Part shown: positions 14,620 to 24,125 of the stretch, piece after piece | Numbering within the stretch: position 1 is the first letter of the stretch | How the letters are laid out: each line of letters begins with the position of its first letter | Source: Aeromicrobium terrae | Lineage (GTDB): Bacteria; Actinomycetota; Actinomycetes; Propionibacteriales; Nocardioidaceae | DNA: 64,000 bases | Direction: 5' to 3' | Assembly (NCBI RefSeq): GCF_008039565.1 | Contig: NZ_VDUX01000003.1 | Location: 310,001-374,000, forward strand | Translations under genes and position numbers: made by a program | Notes under the pieces: generated by a model | What the model was told of the DNA's origin: nothing | Database searches by the model: none | Seen by the model: the letters and a program-made list of their open reading frames with translations, nothing else

Positions 14620-17600
14620 ATGAGCACTGCCCGACGGACCACGTCAACGCGTCGCCACATCGGACTCACCCTCGGACGAGTGCTCGTGCTCTCGAGCATG
14701 GTGTCCGTCGTGGTGCTCACGCAGGCCGGAGCCGCCGAGGCCGGCACCTCCAGCTTCGCGCGATGGATCCTGACGCACACGGGGAACGTCCCGACCAGCG
14801 TGGCCGTGGCCGACTTCAACGGCGACGGGGAGCCCGATGTCGTGACCGGTGGCAACGACGTCGTCGTGATGCTCGGCACCGGCGACGGCAGGTTCGACTC
14901 AGGGACCGACTACGAGACCTCGGGGTACTACACCGACTCGGTGGGGGCCGGCGACTTCGACGCCGACGGCAACACCGACCTGGTCGCGTCCTCCAGCGAC
15001 GGGAACGAGGTCTGGGTCTGGCTCGGCAGCCCGGACGGGACGTTCGAGGACTCGACCACCTTCGGGGCCGGCGAGAACCCGAGCTCCGTCACGGTCGACG
15101 ACCTCAACCACGACGGCGACCTCGACCTCGCGGTGGCGAACCGCCACGCCGGCACGGTGTCGGTCCTGCTCGGTGGGGCGGGCGGCACGTTCGGCTCGGC
15201 GGCCGCCTTCCCGGCCGGTGAGTTCCCCCTCTCCCTCGTGGCCAGCGACGTCGACGGGGACTCCGACCTGGACCTCGCGGTCAGCAACGGTGGCACCCTG
15301 GCGGTGCTGCTCGGGAACGGTGACGGCTCCTTCGGCCCTCCGACCAGCCAGGACGTGGGCGGCCTCGCCGACAGCTTCAGCGCCATCACGGCCGGCGACT
15401 TCAACGGCGACGCCGATCCCGATCTCGCCGTCCTCGGAGAGCAGGTGGGGATCGTGATCCTCCTCGGTGGCGGCGACGGGACCTTCGCCGCCACCCACAC
15501 CGTCGCTCCCGTCGCCGGCTACGACACCAGCAGGGTGATGGACATCGCCGTGGGTGACTTCAACGACGACTCCCATCCCGACCTCGGCCTCGCGGCCCCC
15601 GGGTCCGGGTTCGCCGTGGTTCATGGCGACGGAGACGGCACCTTCAGTGACTTCAAGACGTTCAGCACCAACGGCAGCCCAGTGGCCGTGGCGGTCGCAG
15701 ACTTCAATGCCGATCACCACCCGGATGTCGTCGTCGCGAACCAGTTCTCGGCCGACAGCTCCTTCGGCGACGTCTCAGTGCTGTTGAACACGCTCGACTC
15801 CACGCCGCCGGACACCACCATCACCAGCGGTCCAGGGGCACTGACCAACGACGCGACGCCGACGTTCACGTTCACCTCGTCCGAGCCGGGCTCGACGTTC
15901 GAGTGCCGCCTCGAGGACGCAGACTTCAGCCCCTGCACGTCGCCGCTGACGTTGCCGGCCCAGGATGATCGTGCGCACGGGTTCTACGTGCGCGCGATCG
16001 ACGCGTCGGGCAACGTCGACGAGACGCCCGCCGTCCGCATCTTCCAGGTCGACACGATCCCGCCGGACACCTTCGTCCTCGACGGTCCGGAGGGGCTGAC
16101 GACCGACGCGACGCCCACGTTCGCGTTCAGGGCGTCGGAGCTCGAGTTCACCTCCGAGTGCCGCCTCGACGACGCGCCCTTCAGCCCGTGCACGTCACCG
16201 CTCACGCTCCCGGCGCTCGACGACGGGACCCACACGTTCGAGATGCGCGTCAAGGACGACGCCGGGAACGTCGACCCGTCACCGGCCGTGCGCACGTTCA
16301 CGGTCGACACCGTTGCGCCGCAGACCACCATCACCGGCGGTCCCGAGGGGCCGACCAACGACAACACCCCCACCTTCACGTTCGTCTCGTCCGAACCGGG
16401 ATCCACGTTCGAGTGCGGCATCAACGGCGCCTTCGGCGACTGCACCTCCCCGTGGACCAGTGACGGGATCGGTGATGGTGAGTACACGTTCCAGGTGCGC
16501 GCGAAGGATGCCGCCGGGAACGAGGACGCGAGCCCGGCGAGCCGGGCGTTCACGCTCGACCGGAACCCGCCGACCACGTCGATCACCTCCGGTCCGAGCG
16601 GTTGGACCGGCGACAGCACGCCGACGTTCGGGTTCACGTCGCCCGAGCCGGGTGCGACGTTCGAGTGCCGCGTCGACGACGCCGCGTTCGAGGCCTGCAC
16701 GACGCCGCACACGACCGCCGAGCTCGCCGACGGCGACCACGTCTTCCAGGCGCGGGCGGTGGACACCACCGGCAACGTCGACCCGATCCCCGCCGCCATC
16801 GCGTTCACCGTCGACACCGTCGCCCCGGACACCGTGATCTCCTCCGGACCGAGCGGCCTGATCTACGACCGGACCCCGAGCGTCAGCTTCTCCGACATCG
16901 ACGGCGCGAAGTCGCACGAGTGCCGGGTCGACGACGAGCCGTTCGAACCCTGCACGTCGCCGACGACGACGGCCCCTCTGAGCGACGGTGCCCACACGTT
17001 CGACGTGCGGGCGATCGACTGGGGCGGGAACGTCGACCCGACGCCGGCACGGCTCACGTTCACGATCGACACCGAGATCTTCCGGACCGGGATCACCGGC
17101 GGGCCCAGCGGCCTGACCAATGACGCCACCCCGACGTTCACCTTCGGCACCCCGGACCCGAACAGCACCTTCGAGTGCCGGATCGCGCCGGCGCCGTTCG
17201 CGGACTGCACGTCGCCGTACACCGCCTCCGAGCTGTCCGACGGCGACCACACGTTCGAGGTCCGCGCGACGGACTCGTACGGCAACGTCGAGCCGACGCC
17301 GGCCAAGCGCGCCTTCACGGTCGACTCGGTCGCCCCGGACACCGCTGTGGACTCCGGGCCGACCGGCACGATCGACGACCAGACGCCGACGTTCGGCTTC
17401 AGCTCACCGGATGCCGGCGCGACGTTCGAGTGCCGCGTCGACGGTGCGGACTTCGGCCCGTGCGCGTCGCCGTTCACCACGGCGGTGCTCGCGAACGGCA
17501 GCCACACGTTCCAGGTGCGGGCCAAGGACGCGGCCGGCAACGCCGATGCGACCCCCGCCGGCCGGACGTTCACCGTCAAGGTCGACACCACCGCGCCGAA

Positions 17601-18114
17601 GACCCGGATCGACTCTGGCCCCGCGGACGTCACCAACCAGACGAGGGCGACGTTCACCTTCTCGGCCGACGAGCCGGCGACGTTCGAGTGCAAGCTCGAC
17701 GCGGGCGCGTACGCCGCGTGCGAGTCCGGTGACAGCTTCGGTCCGCTCGGCAGCGGCACGCACACGTTCGCCGTGCGAGCCACGGACGAGGCCGGGAACG
17801 TCGATCCGGTGCCCGCCTCGAAGACCTGGATCGTCGACACCACGCCGCCGCAGACGACGATCACCAGTGGTCCCTCCGGGCTGAGCCTGCTGTCGAGCAA
17901 GGCGACCTTCGGACTCGCCTCGTCGGAGGGTGGTTCGAGCTTCCAGTGTCGGCTCGACAGCGGCGCCTGGCAGTCCTGCACCAGTCCGTGGAGCGTCACG
18001 CAGGTCCATCTGGGCAACCACACCGTCTCGGTGCGGGCGACCGACCCGGCAGGCAACGTGGACCCGACGCCGGCGACGAGGACCTGGTTGACGCTCGGCC
18101 TGCTCCCGCTCTGA
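14620..18114 (+). CDS. Secreted VCBS/FG-GAP and Ig-like repeat protein
   Basis: A 1164-residue exported protein. A Sec signal peptide spans about 1-42 (basic RRTTSTRRH, then a hydrophobic core VLVLSSMVSVVVL, cleavage near AEAG). Residues about 45-388 are six to seven VCBS/FG-GAP units with Ca-binding DFNGDGEPD-type loops (DFDADGNTD, DLNHDGDLD, DVDGDSDLD). From about 392 to 1160 come nine Ig-like units of about 85 residues, each starting with a TTITSGPxGxTND-type motif and holding a conserved FEC...PCTSP cysteine pair and a VRAxDAxGNVDPTPA end. No sorting signal or transmembrane anchor is seen at the C-terminus. Probably a cell-surface or matrix beta-propeller adhesin. Its promoter carries an island operator. 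Confidence 0.88.
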   Translation: MSTARRTTSTRRHIGLTLGRVLVLSSMVSVVVLTQAGAAEAGTSSFARWILTHTGNVPTSVAVADFNGDGEPDVVTGGNDVVVMLGTGDGRFDSGTDYETSGYYTDSVGAGDFDADGNTDLVASSSDGNEVWVWLGSPDGTFEDSTTFGAGENPSSVTVDDLNHDGDLDLAVANRHAGTVSVLLGGAGGTFGSAAAFPAGEFPLSLVASDVDGDSDLDLAVSNGGTLAVLLGNGDGSFGPPTSQDVGGLADSFSAITAGDFNGDADPDLAVLGEQVGIVILLGGGDGTFAATHTVAPVAGYDTSRVMDIAVGDFNDDSHPDLGLAAPGSGFAVVHGDGDGTFSDFKTFSTNGSPVAVAVADFNADHHPDVVVANQFSADSSFGDVSVLLNTLDSTPPDTTITSGPGALTNDATPTFTFTSSEPGSTFECRLEDADFSPCTSPLTLPAQDDRAHGFYVRAIDASGNVDETPAVRIFQVDTIPPDTFVLDGPEGLTTDATPTFAFRASELEFTSECRLDDAPFSPCTSPLTLPALDDGTHTFEMRVKDDAGNVDPSPAVRTFTVDTVAPQTTITGGPEGPTNDNTPTFTFVSSEPGSTFECGINGAFGDCTSPWTSDGIGDGEYTFQVRAKDAAGNEDASPASRAFTLDRNPPTTSITSGPSGWTGDSTPTFGFTSPEPGATFECRVDDAAFEACTTPHTTAELADGDHVFQARAVDTTGNVDPIPAAIAFTVDTVAPDTVISSGPSGLIYDRTPSVSFSDIDGAKSHECRVDDEPFEPCTSPTTTAPLSDGAHTFDVRAIDWGGNVDPTPARLTFTIDTEIFRTGITGGPSGLTNDATPTFTFGTPDPNSTFECRIAPAPFADCTSPYTASELSDGDHTFEVRATDSYGNVEPTPAKRAFTVDSVAPDTAVDSGPTGTIDDQTPTFGFSSPDAGATFECRVDGADFGPCASPFTTAVLANGSHTFQVRAKDAAGNADATPAGRTFTVKVDTTAPKTRIDSGPADVTNQTRATFTFSADEPATFECKLDAGAYAACESGDSFGPLGSGTHTFAVRATDEAGNVDPVPASKTWIVDTTPPQTTITSGPSGLSLLSSKATFGLASSEGGSSFQCRLDSGAWQSCTSPWSVTQVHLGNHTVSVRATDPAGNVDPTPATRTWLTLGLLPL

Positions 18115-18202
18115 GCGATCAGAGGTAGAGCCCGCGGGCCCTCGATGTCATGTTTCGACGCCGTGGTTCGTCATGTATGTGACGAACCACGAAGGAGACG
18201 AC

Positions 18203-19555
18203 ATGACCACCGCACCCACCCTCGTGCTGCCGCAGGGCTTCGGCGGCGACGTCATCGCGCCCGGCAGCCCCGAGTACGACGACGCCACCCGCACCCTGTT
18301 CGCCACCGGCTCGCCTCGCTACGTGCTGCGGCCTCGGAGCACCGGCGACGTCCAGGCCGCGGTCCGGCTCGCTGCCGCCTCAGGGCTCGCCCTGAGCGTC
18401 CGGGGCGGCGGCCACAGCTTCCCCGGGTTCGGCACCAACGACGACGGGATCGTCATCGACCTGCGGCACCTCGACGACGTCGAGGTCGTCGACGCCGAGC
18501 TACACGTCGTCCGCGTCGGCGGCGGAGCCACCTGGGGCCAGGTCGCGGACACCCTCGCCGAGCACGGGATCGGGTTCTCGTCCGGAGACACCCGCAGCGT
18601 CGGCGTCGGCGGCCTGACCCTGTCCGGCGGCATCGGCTGGAAGGTCCGCAAGCACGGGCTCGCCCTCGACAACCTGGTCGGTGCCGAGGTCGTCACGGCC
18701 GACGGCGCCGTGCTGCACACCAGTGAGGACGAGCACCCGAACCTCTTCTGGGCGCTGCGCGGTGGCGGCGGGAACGTCGGCGTCGTGACGGCGTTCGAGC
18801 TCGTCGCGCACCCGACCACCGACGTCTTCCACGGCCACATCACGTTCCCGGCCGCCGAGACCGAGCAGGTCCTGCAGGGCTGGGCCGCCTACCAGCACGA
18901 CGCGTCCGAGGACCTCACCTCGATGGTCGTGCTCGCGAACCCGATGACCGGCGGGCCCGAGGCGCCGGTGGAGGTCCACGTCGTCGTCGACACCGACCAC
19001 AACGCCCTCGCCGCGGAGATCCTTGAGCCGATCCACCGCCTCGGCACCGTGCTGGAGGACCACGTCGGGCTCACGCCGTACGCCGACGTCCTGGTCGACG
19101 GGCCCGTCCCGCCACCCGGCCTGCAGTTCGTCAGTCGCAACGCGTTCGTCGGCCACGAGTCAACGCCGGACGCGCTCAGGATCCTGGCCGAGTCGACGCG
19201 TCAGCCCGGCTCGCCCGTCGTCGCCGTCCGCACCCTCGGCGGTGCGGTCGCGCGCGTCGAGGCCGACGCCACGGCCTACGCCCACCGCCAGGCCGAGCTG
19301 ATGGTGGCGAGCATGACCGTCGGACCGCCGCCCGTGGTGGCTGCGGCCCTCCCCGGCCTGGACGCGTTCTGGGCCCGCCTCGCCCCGCACACGGACGGCG
19401 CCTACGCGAACTTCCTCAGTGGGACGAGGGAGGAGGATGTCGCGGCGGTGTACCCGGAGGAGACGCGCCGGTGGCTGGCAGCCGTGAAGCGCCGCTACGA
19501 CCCCGACAACCTGTTCGCCGCCAATCACAACGTCCGGCCCACGACGGGGGCGTGA
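18203..19555 (+). CDS. FAD-linked oxidase with BBE domain
   Basis: A 450-residue flavoprotein of the berberine-bridge-enzyme/PCMH type. The FAD domain has YVLRPRSTGDVQAAVRLAAASGLALSVRGGGHSFPGFG, in which the GGGHS His is the usual 8-alpha-histidyl FAD attachment site; the second Cys attachment site of bicovalent members is absent (GGGATWGQV). GVGGLTLSGGIGWKVRKHGLALDNL follows. The C-terminal BBE signature is DNLFAANHNVRP. It likely oxidises a sugar, alcohol or polyketide. GAAGGAGACGAC precedes the ATG at 18203, supporting this start over 18173. No export signal. About 90 nt without features separates it from the repeat protein. Confidence 0.9.
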   Translation: MTTAPTLVLPQGFGGDVIAPGSPEYDDATRTLFATGSPRYVLRPRSTGDVQAAVRLAAASGLALSVRGGGHSFPGFGTNDDGIVIDLRHLDDVEVVDAELHVVRVGGGATWGQVADTLAEHGIGFSSGDTRSVGVGGLTLSGGIGWKVRKHGLALDNLVGAEVVTADGAVLHTSEDEHPNLFWALRGGGGNVGVVTAFELVAHPTTDVFHGHITFPAAETEQVLQGWAAYQHDASEDLTSMVVLANPMTGGPEAPVEVHVVVDTDHNALAAEILEPIHRLGTVLEDHVGLTPYADVLVDGPVPPPGLQFVSRNAFVGHESTPDALRILAESTRQPGSPVVAVRTLGGAVARVEADATAYAHRQAELMVASMTVGPPPVVAAALPGLDAFWARLAPHTDGAYANFLSGTREEDVAAVYPEETRRWLAAVKRRYDPDNLFAANHNVRPTTGA

Positions 19556-19562
19556 CGATCCG

Positions 19563-21266
19563 TCAGGCGTCAGCTCCGCGGGCGTCCTCCGCGGCATGCT
19601 CGATGCGGGCGGCGTGGACGCGGGCGTGCTCGATGGCTTCGGGGGTGGTGGCGAAGAAGTGCTTCTCGTGCGCGAGCCGATCATGGACGCCCAGCTCTCG
19701 GAGGACGCGCACATGCATCGGCCGTACCCCTGACAGCATCACGGTGATGCCACGGCGTTCGAGCCGACCGATGGTGTCGGCGAGAACGTGGGCTCCGGTC
19801 GCGTCGACCGTGGTGAGGTGCGACATCCGGAGCACGACGACCCTGACCCGACTGACCTCGGCCAGCTCGAGCAGGAAGTCGTGGGCTGCCGCGAAGAAGA
19901 GCGGTCCCTCCAGGCGGAAGCAGATGATGTGCTCGTCGAGCAGCTGGCGCTCCTCGGCGACGTGATCGGTCTCGTCGAGCGGAGTCTCCTCGAGACGCAC
20001 CGTGCCGGCCGTCTGTTGGAGAGCGAAGAAGCCGGCCACGACGAAGCCGATGATGACGGCGACGACGAGGTCGAAGGCGATCGTGGCCCCGGCCGTGATC
20101 AGGAGGGTGACGGCGTCGCCACGCGTCGACCGGACGAGCGCCGTGAGGCTGGACACGCGCACCATCTGCACGGCGGTGGCTATCAGCACCCCCGCCAGCG
20201 ACGCCAAGGGGACCTCGCTCACCCACCGCGCTGCCACCAGCACCACGAGGAGGAGCAGGACGGCGTGGGTCAGCGCGGCGAGACGCGACGTGGCGCCGGC
20301 GCGCACGTTCACCGCGGTGCGCGCGATGGCGGCCGTGGCGGGGATGCCGCCGAACAGCGGGCTGACGACGTTGGCCAGGCCCTGTCCGAAGAGCTCGCGA
20401 TCGGGGTCGTGGCGCTCCCCCACGGTCATGGCGTCGGAGACCGTCGCTGACAGCAGGCTCTCGAGCGCGCCGAGTGCAGTGACGGCCGCCGCCGCGAGGA
20501 CCAGACTGTCGATGTCCGCCCACGGGACGTCGGGCAGGTGAGGTGCCGGGAGGCCGGTCGGGATGTGCCCGATGGTCGTCAGTCCCCCGTCTGCCAGTGC
20601 GTTCACCAGGGTCGCCAGGGCGACGAGCAGGAGCGCGGTCGGCATCCCGGGCCGCACCCGCCCGACCACGAGGATGACGGCGACCGTGGCGATCGTCGTC
20701 GCTGGTGTGAGCCATTCTGGGCTGGACAGCCAGGCCGACACCGCGTCGGCGGCGAGCACGAGGATCTTCTCGCCGTGCGCCTCGACGCCGAGCGCGGCCG
20801 GGAGCTGCTGCAGGGCGATGATGACGGCGATGCCGACCGTGAACCCTTCGACGACGGGGATGGGGACGTAGCGAATCGCCCGCCCCGCTCCGGTGACGGA
20901 GAGCACGAGGAGCATGAGGCCGGCCATGAGGCCGACGACCAGGACGCCGTCGGCACCGTGGGCGGCGACGATCGGGATGAGGACCACGGTCATCGCGCCG
21001 GTCGGCCCGCTGACCTGGACGTGGCTGCCGCCGAACACGGCCGCCACGGCGCCGGCGACCACGGCGGTCGCGATGCCGGCGCCCGCACCGACGCCGGAGG
21101 CCACCCCGAACCCCAGCGCGAGCGGAAGCGCGACGAGGGCCACCATCACCCCGGCGGTGAGGTTCCCTCCGACACGGCCTCGAGTCCAGTCGTCCTTGCG
21201 TGGCAGCAGGTCATCGGCACGGGCCAGGAGCCCAGCGGCCCGGATGCCTCGCGATGCCCAGCCCAT
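19563..21266 (-). CDS. SulP-family anion transporter with STAS domain
   Basis: A 567-residue transporter: an N-terminal membrane domain of about 12-14 helices opening with GNLTAGVMVALVALPLALGFGVASG and the SulP signature HVQVSGPTGAMTVVL, and a cytoplasmic C-terminal STAS domain (about 430-550, VVVLRMSHLTTVDATGAHVLADTIGRLERRG). SulP proteins carry sulfate, bicarbonate or other anions; the substrate is not evident. Its ATG overlaps the stop of the ArsR-type regulator gene, so the pair is one operon and probably responds to the ligand of that regulator. Confidence 0.92.
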   Translation of the reverse strand: MGWASRGIRAAGLLARADDLLPRKDDWTRGRVGGNLTAGVMVALVALPLALGFGVASGVGAGAGIATAVVAGAVAAVFGGSHVQVSGPTGAMTVVLIPIVAAHGADGVLVVGLMAGLMLLVLSVTGAGRAIRYVPIPVVEGFTVGIAVIIALQQLPAALGVEAHGEKILVLAADAVSAWLSSPEWLTPATTIATVAVILVVGRVRPGMPTALLLVALATLVNALADGGLTTIGHIPTGLPAPHLPDVPWADIDSLVLAAAAVTALGALESLLSATVSDAMTVGERHDPDRELFGQGLANVVSPLFGGIPATAAIARTAVNVRAGATSRLAALTHAVLLLLVVLVAARWVSEVPLASLAGVLIATAVQMVRVSSLTALVRSTRGDAVTLLITAGATIAFDLVVAVIIGFVVAGFFALQQTAGTVRLEETPLDETDHVAEERQLLDEHIICFRLEGPLFFAAAHDFLLELAEVSRVRVVVLRMSHLTTVDATGAHVLADTIGRLERRGITVMLSGVRPMHVRVLRELGVHDRLAHEKHFFATTPEAIEHARVHAARIEHAAEDARGADA

Positions 21267-21598
21267 CAGTCTGATGTGACCATCAGCTCGTCCTCGAACT
21301 CGCTGTTCGCCGCGGCCAGACCGACGAGGATCTTCCGTGCGGCCATCAGGAGGTCGCGGACCTCCGGGGCACTGATCGAGTAGAGGACCTCACCGCCCTG
21401 GCGCCGGGACACCACGAGCGACGTCCGGCGCAGGACCGCGAGCTGCTGTGACAGGTTGCTCGGCTCGATCGCGATCCGTTCGAGCAGCTCGTGCACCGCG
21501 TGGTCGCGCTCGGCGAGCAGCTCGAGGATCCGGATGCGTGCGGGATGGCCGAGCGTGCGGAAGAACTCCGCCTTCGCCTGGTACAGCGGGACGCTCAT
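21266..21598 (-). CDS. ArsR-family transcriptional repressor
   Basis: A 110-residue winged-helix protein: AKAEFFRTLGHPARIRILELLAERDHAVHELLERIAIEPSNLSQQLAVLRRTSLVVSRRQGGEVLYSISAPEVRDLL. The CxC metal site of ArsR/SmtB is missing, so the signal is probably not a soft metal through the alpha-3 site. GGAGGAGGGTCA precedes the ATG. The operon promoter (TAGTGT -10, minus strand) faces the PEP carboxykinase gene, and two CTTGAA direct repeats (21645-21650, 21664-21669) lie between them and may be its operator. Confidence 0.88.
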   Translation of the reverse strand: MSVPLYQAKAEFFRTLGHPARIRILELLAERDHAVHELLERIAIEPSNLSQQLAVLRRTSLVVSRRQGGEVLYSISAPEVRDLLMAARKILVGLAAANSEFEDELMVTSD

Positions 21599-21702
21599 TG
21601 ACCCTCCTCCATCGACCGTCACGAACGGGCCCTACACTACAGGACTTGAACACATCTTCATGTCTTGAATCAGACGAGCACCTCACGAGTCAGGAGCGAG
21701 CA

Positions 21703-23526
21703 GTGACGAGCATCCAGCAGGTCATGGACGACGCAGGGCTGACCAACCTCCACGTGCAGCAGTACGTCGAGACCTGGGCCGCGACGACCGGCGCCGCCCG
21801 CGTCGAGGTCGTGTCGTCGGCCGACGACGCCCGCTTGGTCCAGGAGTCGCTCGAGGCCGGCGAGCTGCTCCCCGCTGGTACGGGCCTCTACTACGCGCGG
21901 TCCTACTACAAGGACACCGCGCGCGCCGAGGAGCGCACCATCGTCGCCACGAGCGACCCGGCTGACCGGGGTGTCTACAACAACTGGAGGCCTGCCGCCG
22001 AGATGGAGCCGAAGCTCGTCGAGCTGATGACCGGCGCCTCGGCCGGCAAGACCATGTACGTCATCCCCTACCTGATGGCGCCGAAGGGCTCGCCGCTGGA
22101 GACGTTCGCTGCAGGTGTCGAGCTCACGGACAACCGCAACGTCGTGCTCCAGATGATCCGCATGTCACGAGTCGGCGTCGAGTACGTCAACGACCTGGGC
22201 GACTCGTTCGTCAAGGCCGTGCACGTGACCGGCGACCTGGAGAACCTCGGCCAGGGCACGCCCGACGACCAGCGCTACTTCGTGACCGTCGCCGACGAGC
22301 GCACGATCCTGCACTACGGCTCCTCGTACGGCGGCAACGCCCTGCTCGGCAAGATCGCCCACGGCCTGCGCCAGGGCGCCTACGACGGCTGGAAGAACGG
22401 CTTCCTCGTCGAGCAGTTCATGCTGCTCGGCATCACCGACAAGGAGACCGGCGCGAAGTACAACATCTGCGGCGGCTTCCCGTCTGCCTCGGGCAAGACG
22501 AACCTCGCGATGACGTTGGCTCCTGACGCTCTCGGCGACCGCTACTACGTCGAGTTCTACGGCGACGACATCGCGTGGCTGTGGGTCGGCGACGACGGCA
22601 AGCTCTACGGGATGAACCCGGAGAACGGCGTCTTCGGCGTGGCCAAGGACACGAACGAGAAGACGAACCCGACCGCGATCGACTCGATCGTGCCCGGCAC
22701 CGGCGCGATCTTCACCAACGTCGCCTACAACGAGAAGACCCACGAGGTCTGGTGGGAGGGTCGCAGCGACACGCCGACCGACCTCGACGGCTGGCTCGAC
22801 TGGAAGGGAGAGCGGATCGCCGACCGCTCACCCGAGCAGGCGAACGACCCGTGGGCCCACCCGAACAGCCGCTTCACCACCACGCTGGCCAACGTCCCGA
22901 ACGTCGCCCAGGACTTCGAGGACCCCGCCGGCGTCGAGATCCACGGCATCATCTTCGGCGGCCGCACCCGCGACCGTGAACCGCTGATCCGGGCGATCAC
23001 GGACGTCGCCGAGGGCGTCTACGACGGTCTCACGCTCGGGGCCGAGGCGACCGCCGCGGCCGACGGACTCGAGGGTGTGCTCCGCTACGACCCGATGTCG
23101 ATGCGTCCGTTCATGGCGTACTCGGAGGCCGACTACGCCGCACACTGGCTCGAGGTCATCGGCCGCACGACCACCAAGCCGATCTTCGCCCACGTCAACT
23201 GGTTCCAGCGCGGCGACGACGGACGGTTCCTGTGGCCGGGCTACCGCGAGAACCTCCGACCGCTGAACTGGCTGATGCAGTTCCTGAATGGCGAGGTCGA
23301 GGGCCGCCAGACTCCGGTCGGCGTGCTGCCCAGGCGCGAGGAGCTCAACCTCGACGGCCTCGACGAGCAGACGCTCACCGACCTCGACACCATCTTGACC
23401 ATCGACACCGAGCGGTGGAAGCAGGAGATGGGCTTCCGCGAGAAGCACCTCGCCCAGTTCGACGGCCTGCCTGAGGAGATCTGGGCGGCGCACCGACGCG
23501 TCGCCGACGCACTCAACCAAGCCTGA
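21703..23526 (+). CDS. pckG: Phosphoenolpyruvate carboxykinase (GTP)
   Basis: A 607-residue GTP-dependent PEPCK converting oxaloacetate and GTP to PEP, CO2 and GDP, the entry to gluconeogenesis. Visible family elements: NNWRPAAEMEPKLVELMTGASAGKTMYVIPYLMAPKGSPL, the RSYYKDTARAEERT segment, the P-loop FPSASGKTN (about 259-267), FYGDDIAWLW and the PIFAHVNWFQR region. In characterised GTP-PEPCKs the P-loop reads FPSACGKTN with a hyper-reactive Cys; here that residue is Ser (codon TCG). The GTG start follows CAGGAGCGAGCA. Divergent from the ArsR-SulP operon. Confidence 0.95.
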   Translation: MTSIQQVMDDAGLTNLHVQQYVETWAATTGAARVEVVSSADDARLVQESLEAGELLPAGTGLYYARSYYKDTARAEERTIVATSDPADRGVYNNWRPAAEMEPKLVELMTGASAGKTMYVIPYLMAPKGSPLETFAAGVELTDNRNVVLQMIRMSRVGVEYVNDLGDSFVKAVHVTGDLENLGQGTPDDQRYFVTVADERTILHYGSSYGGNALLGKIAHGLRQGAYDGWKNGFLVEQFMLLGITDKETGAKYNICGGFPSASGKTNLAMTLAPDALGDRYYVEFYGDDIAWLWVGDDGKLYGMNPENGVFGVAKDTNEKTNPTAIDSIVPGTGAIFTNVAYNEKTHEVWWEGRSDTPTDLDGWLDWKGERIADRSPEQANDPWAHPNSRFTTTLANVPNVAQDFEDPAGVEIHGIIFGGRTRDREPLIRAITDVAEGVYDGLTLGAEATAAADGLEGVLRYDPMSMRPFMAYSEADYAAHWLEVIGRTTTKPIFAHVNWFQRGDDGRFLWPGYRENLRPLNWLMQFLNGEVEGRQTPVGVLPRREELNLDGLDEQTLTDLDTILTIDTERWKQEMGFREKHLAQFDGLPEEIWAAHRRVADALNQA

Positions 23527-23537
23527 TCGGAGTCACC

Positions 23538-24068
23538 TCAGCGAGGCTTGCGCGCTCGGGAGCGCAGGGCGGTCACGTACTTCTCGTCCTTGAGCCGGAC
23601 GGCGGCCTGGTCGAGCGGGACCTCGTGGCCCTTCTCGCACCTGACCTGCGCGGAGAGCGGGGCGTCGCAGTCGCGGTGCACGAGCTCGACGCCGGTGCGG
23701 TGGTCGTCCTTCAGGCCCTCGCCCCACTGGATCAGGGCGACGACGATCGGGAACAGACCACGCCCGCGATCGGTGAGGACGTACTCGTCGCGGGTGCGCT
23801 GGCCTTCCTCCTGGTAGGGGCGGCGCTCGACGATGCCGTCGGCGTGCAGCTGCTTCAGTCGTGAGGCGACGACGGCCTCGCTCAGGTTGGTGCGGCGGGC
23901 CAGCTCGTCGAACCGGGTGCCGCCGTAGAACAGCTCGCGGACCACCAGCATCGCCGAGCGCGTGCCGACCACGTCGAGCGCGCGCTCGATGCGGCAGAAG
24001 CCCTTGGCGGTCCAGAGCTCGCGCTCGGAGAACGCGCCCAGGCGTTCGATGACGTCGGTCTCGCTCAT
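23538..24068 (-). CDS. HxlR-family winged-helix regulator
   Basis: A 176-residue regulator. The HxlR core (about 25-110) reads CRIERALDVVGTRSAMLVVRELFYGGTRFDELARRTNLSEAVVASRLKQLHADGIVERRPY...YVLTDRGRGLFPIVVALIQWGE. The C-terminus (about 120-165) has a small Cys-containing segment with CDAPLSAQVRCEKGH that may bind zinc. It is divergent from the thiolase operon; the 57-bp gap holds a palindrome that contains both -10 boxes, so it probably represses itself and the operon. TAGCCT ends 7 nt before the ATG (leaderless). Confidence 0.9.
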   Translation of the reverse strand: MSETDVIERLGAFSERELWTAKGFCRIERALDVVGTRSAMLVVRELFYGGTRFDELARRTNLSEAVVASRLKQLHADGIVERRPYQEEGQRTRDEYVLTDRGRGLFPIVVALIQWGEGLKDDHRTGVELVHRDCDAPLSAQVRCEKGHEVPLDQAAVRLKDEKYVTALRSRARKPR

Positions 24069-24078
24069 GTGAGACAGG

Positions 24079-24115
24079 CTACACCTGACTATGTTTTTGC
24101 CAAGTCAGGGTGTAG
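24079..24115. promoter_or_regulatory. Palindromic operator between HxlR and thiolase genes
   Basis: CTACACCTGACT (24079-24090) faces AGTCAGGGTGTAG (24103-24115), an inverted repeat with a one-base bulge. The -10 of the HxlR gene (TAGCCT, minus, 24076-24081) and of the thiolase gene (TAGGTT, plus, 24113-24118) sit at its two edges. CTGACTATG also repeats directly at 24085-24093 and 24120-24128. Confidence 0.75.
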
Positions 24116-24125
24116 GTTTCTGACT

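Noticed and set aside
15984..18056. Minus-strand ORFs opposite the Ig-like repeats (282 and 397 residues)
   Set aside because: They mirror the repeat periodicity of the plus-strand gene and show no family motifs.
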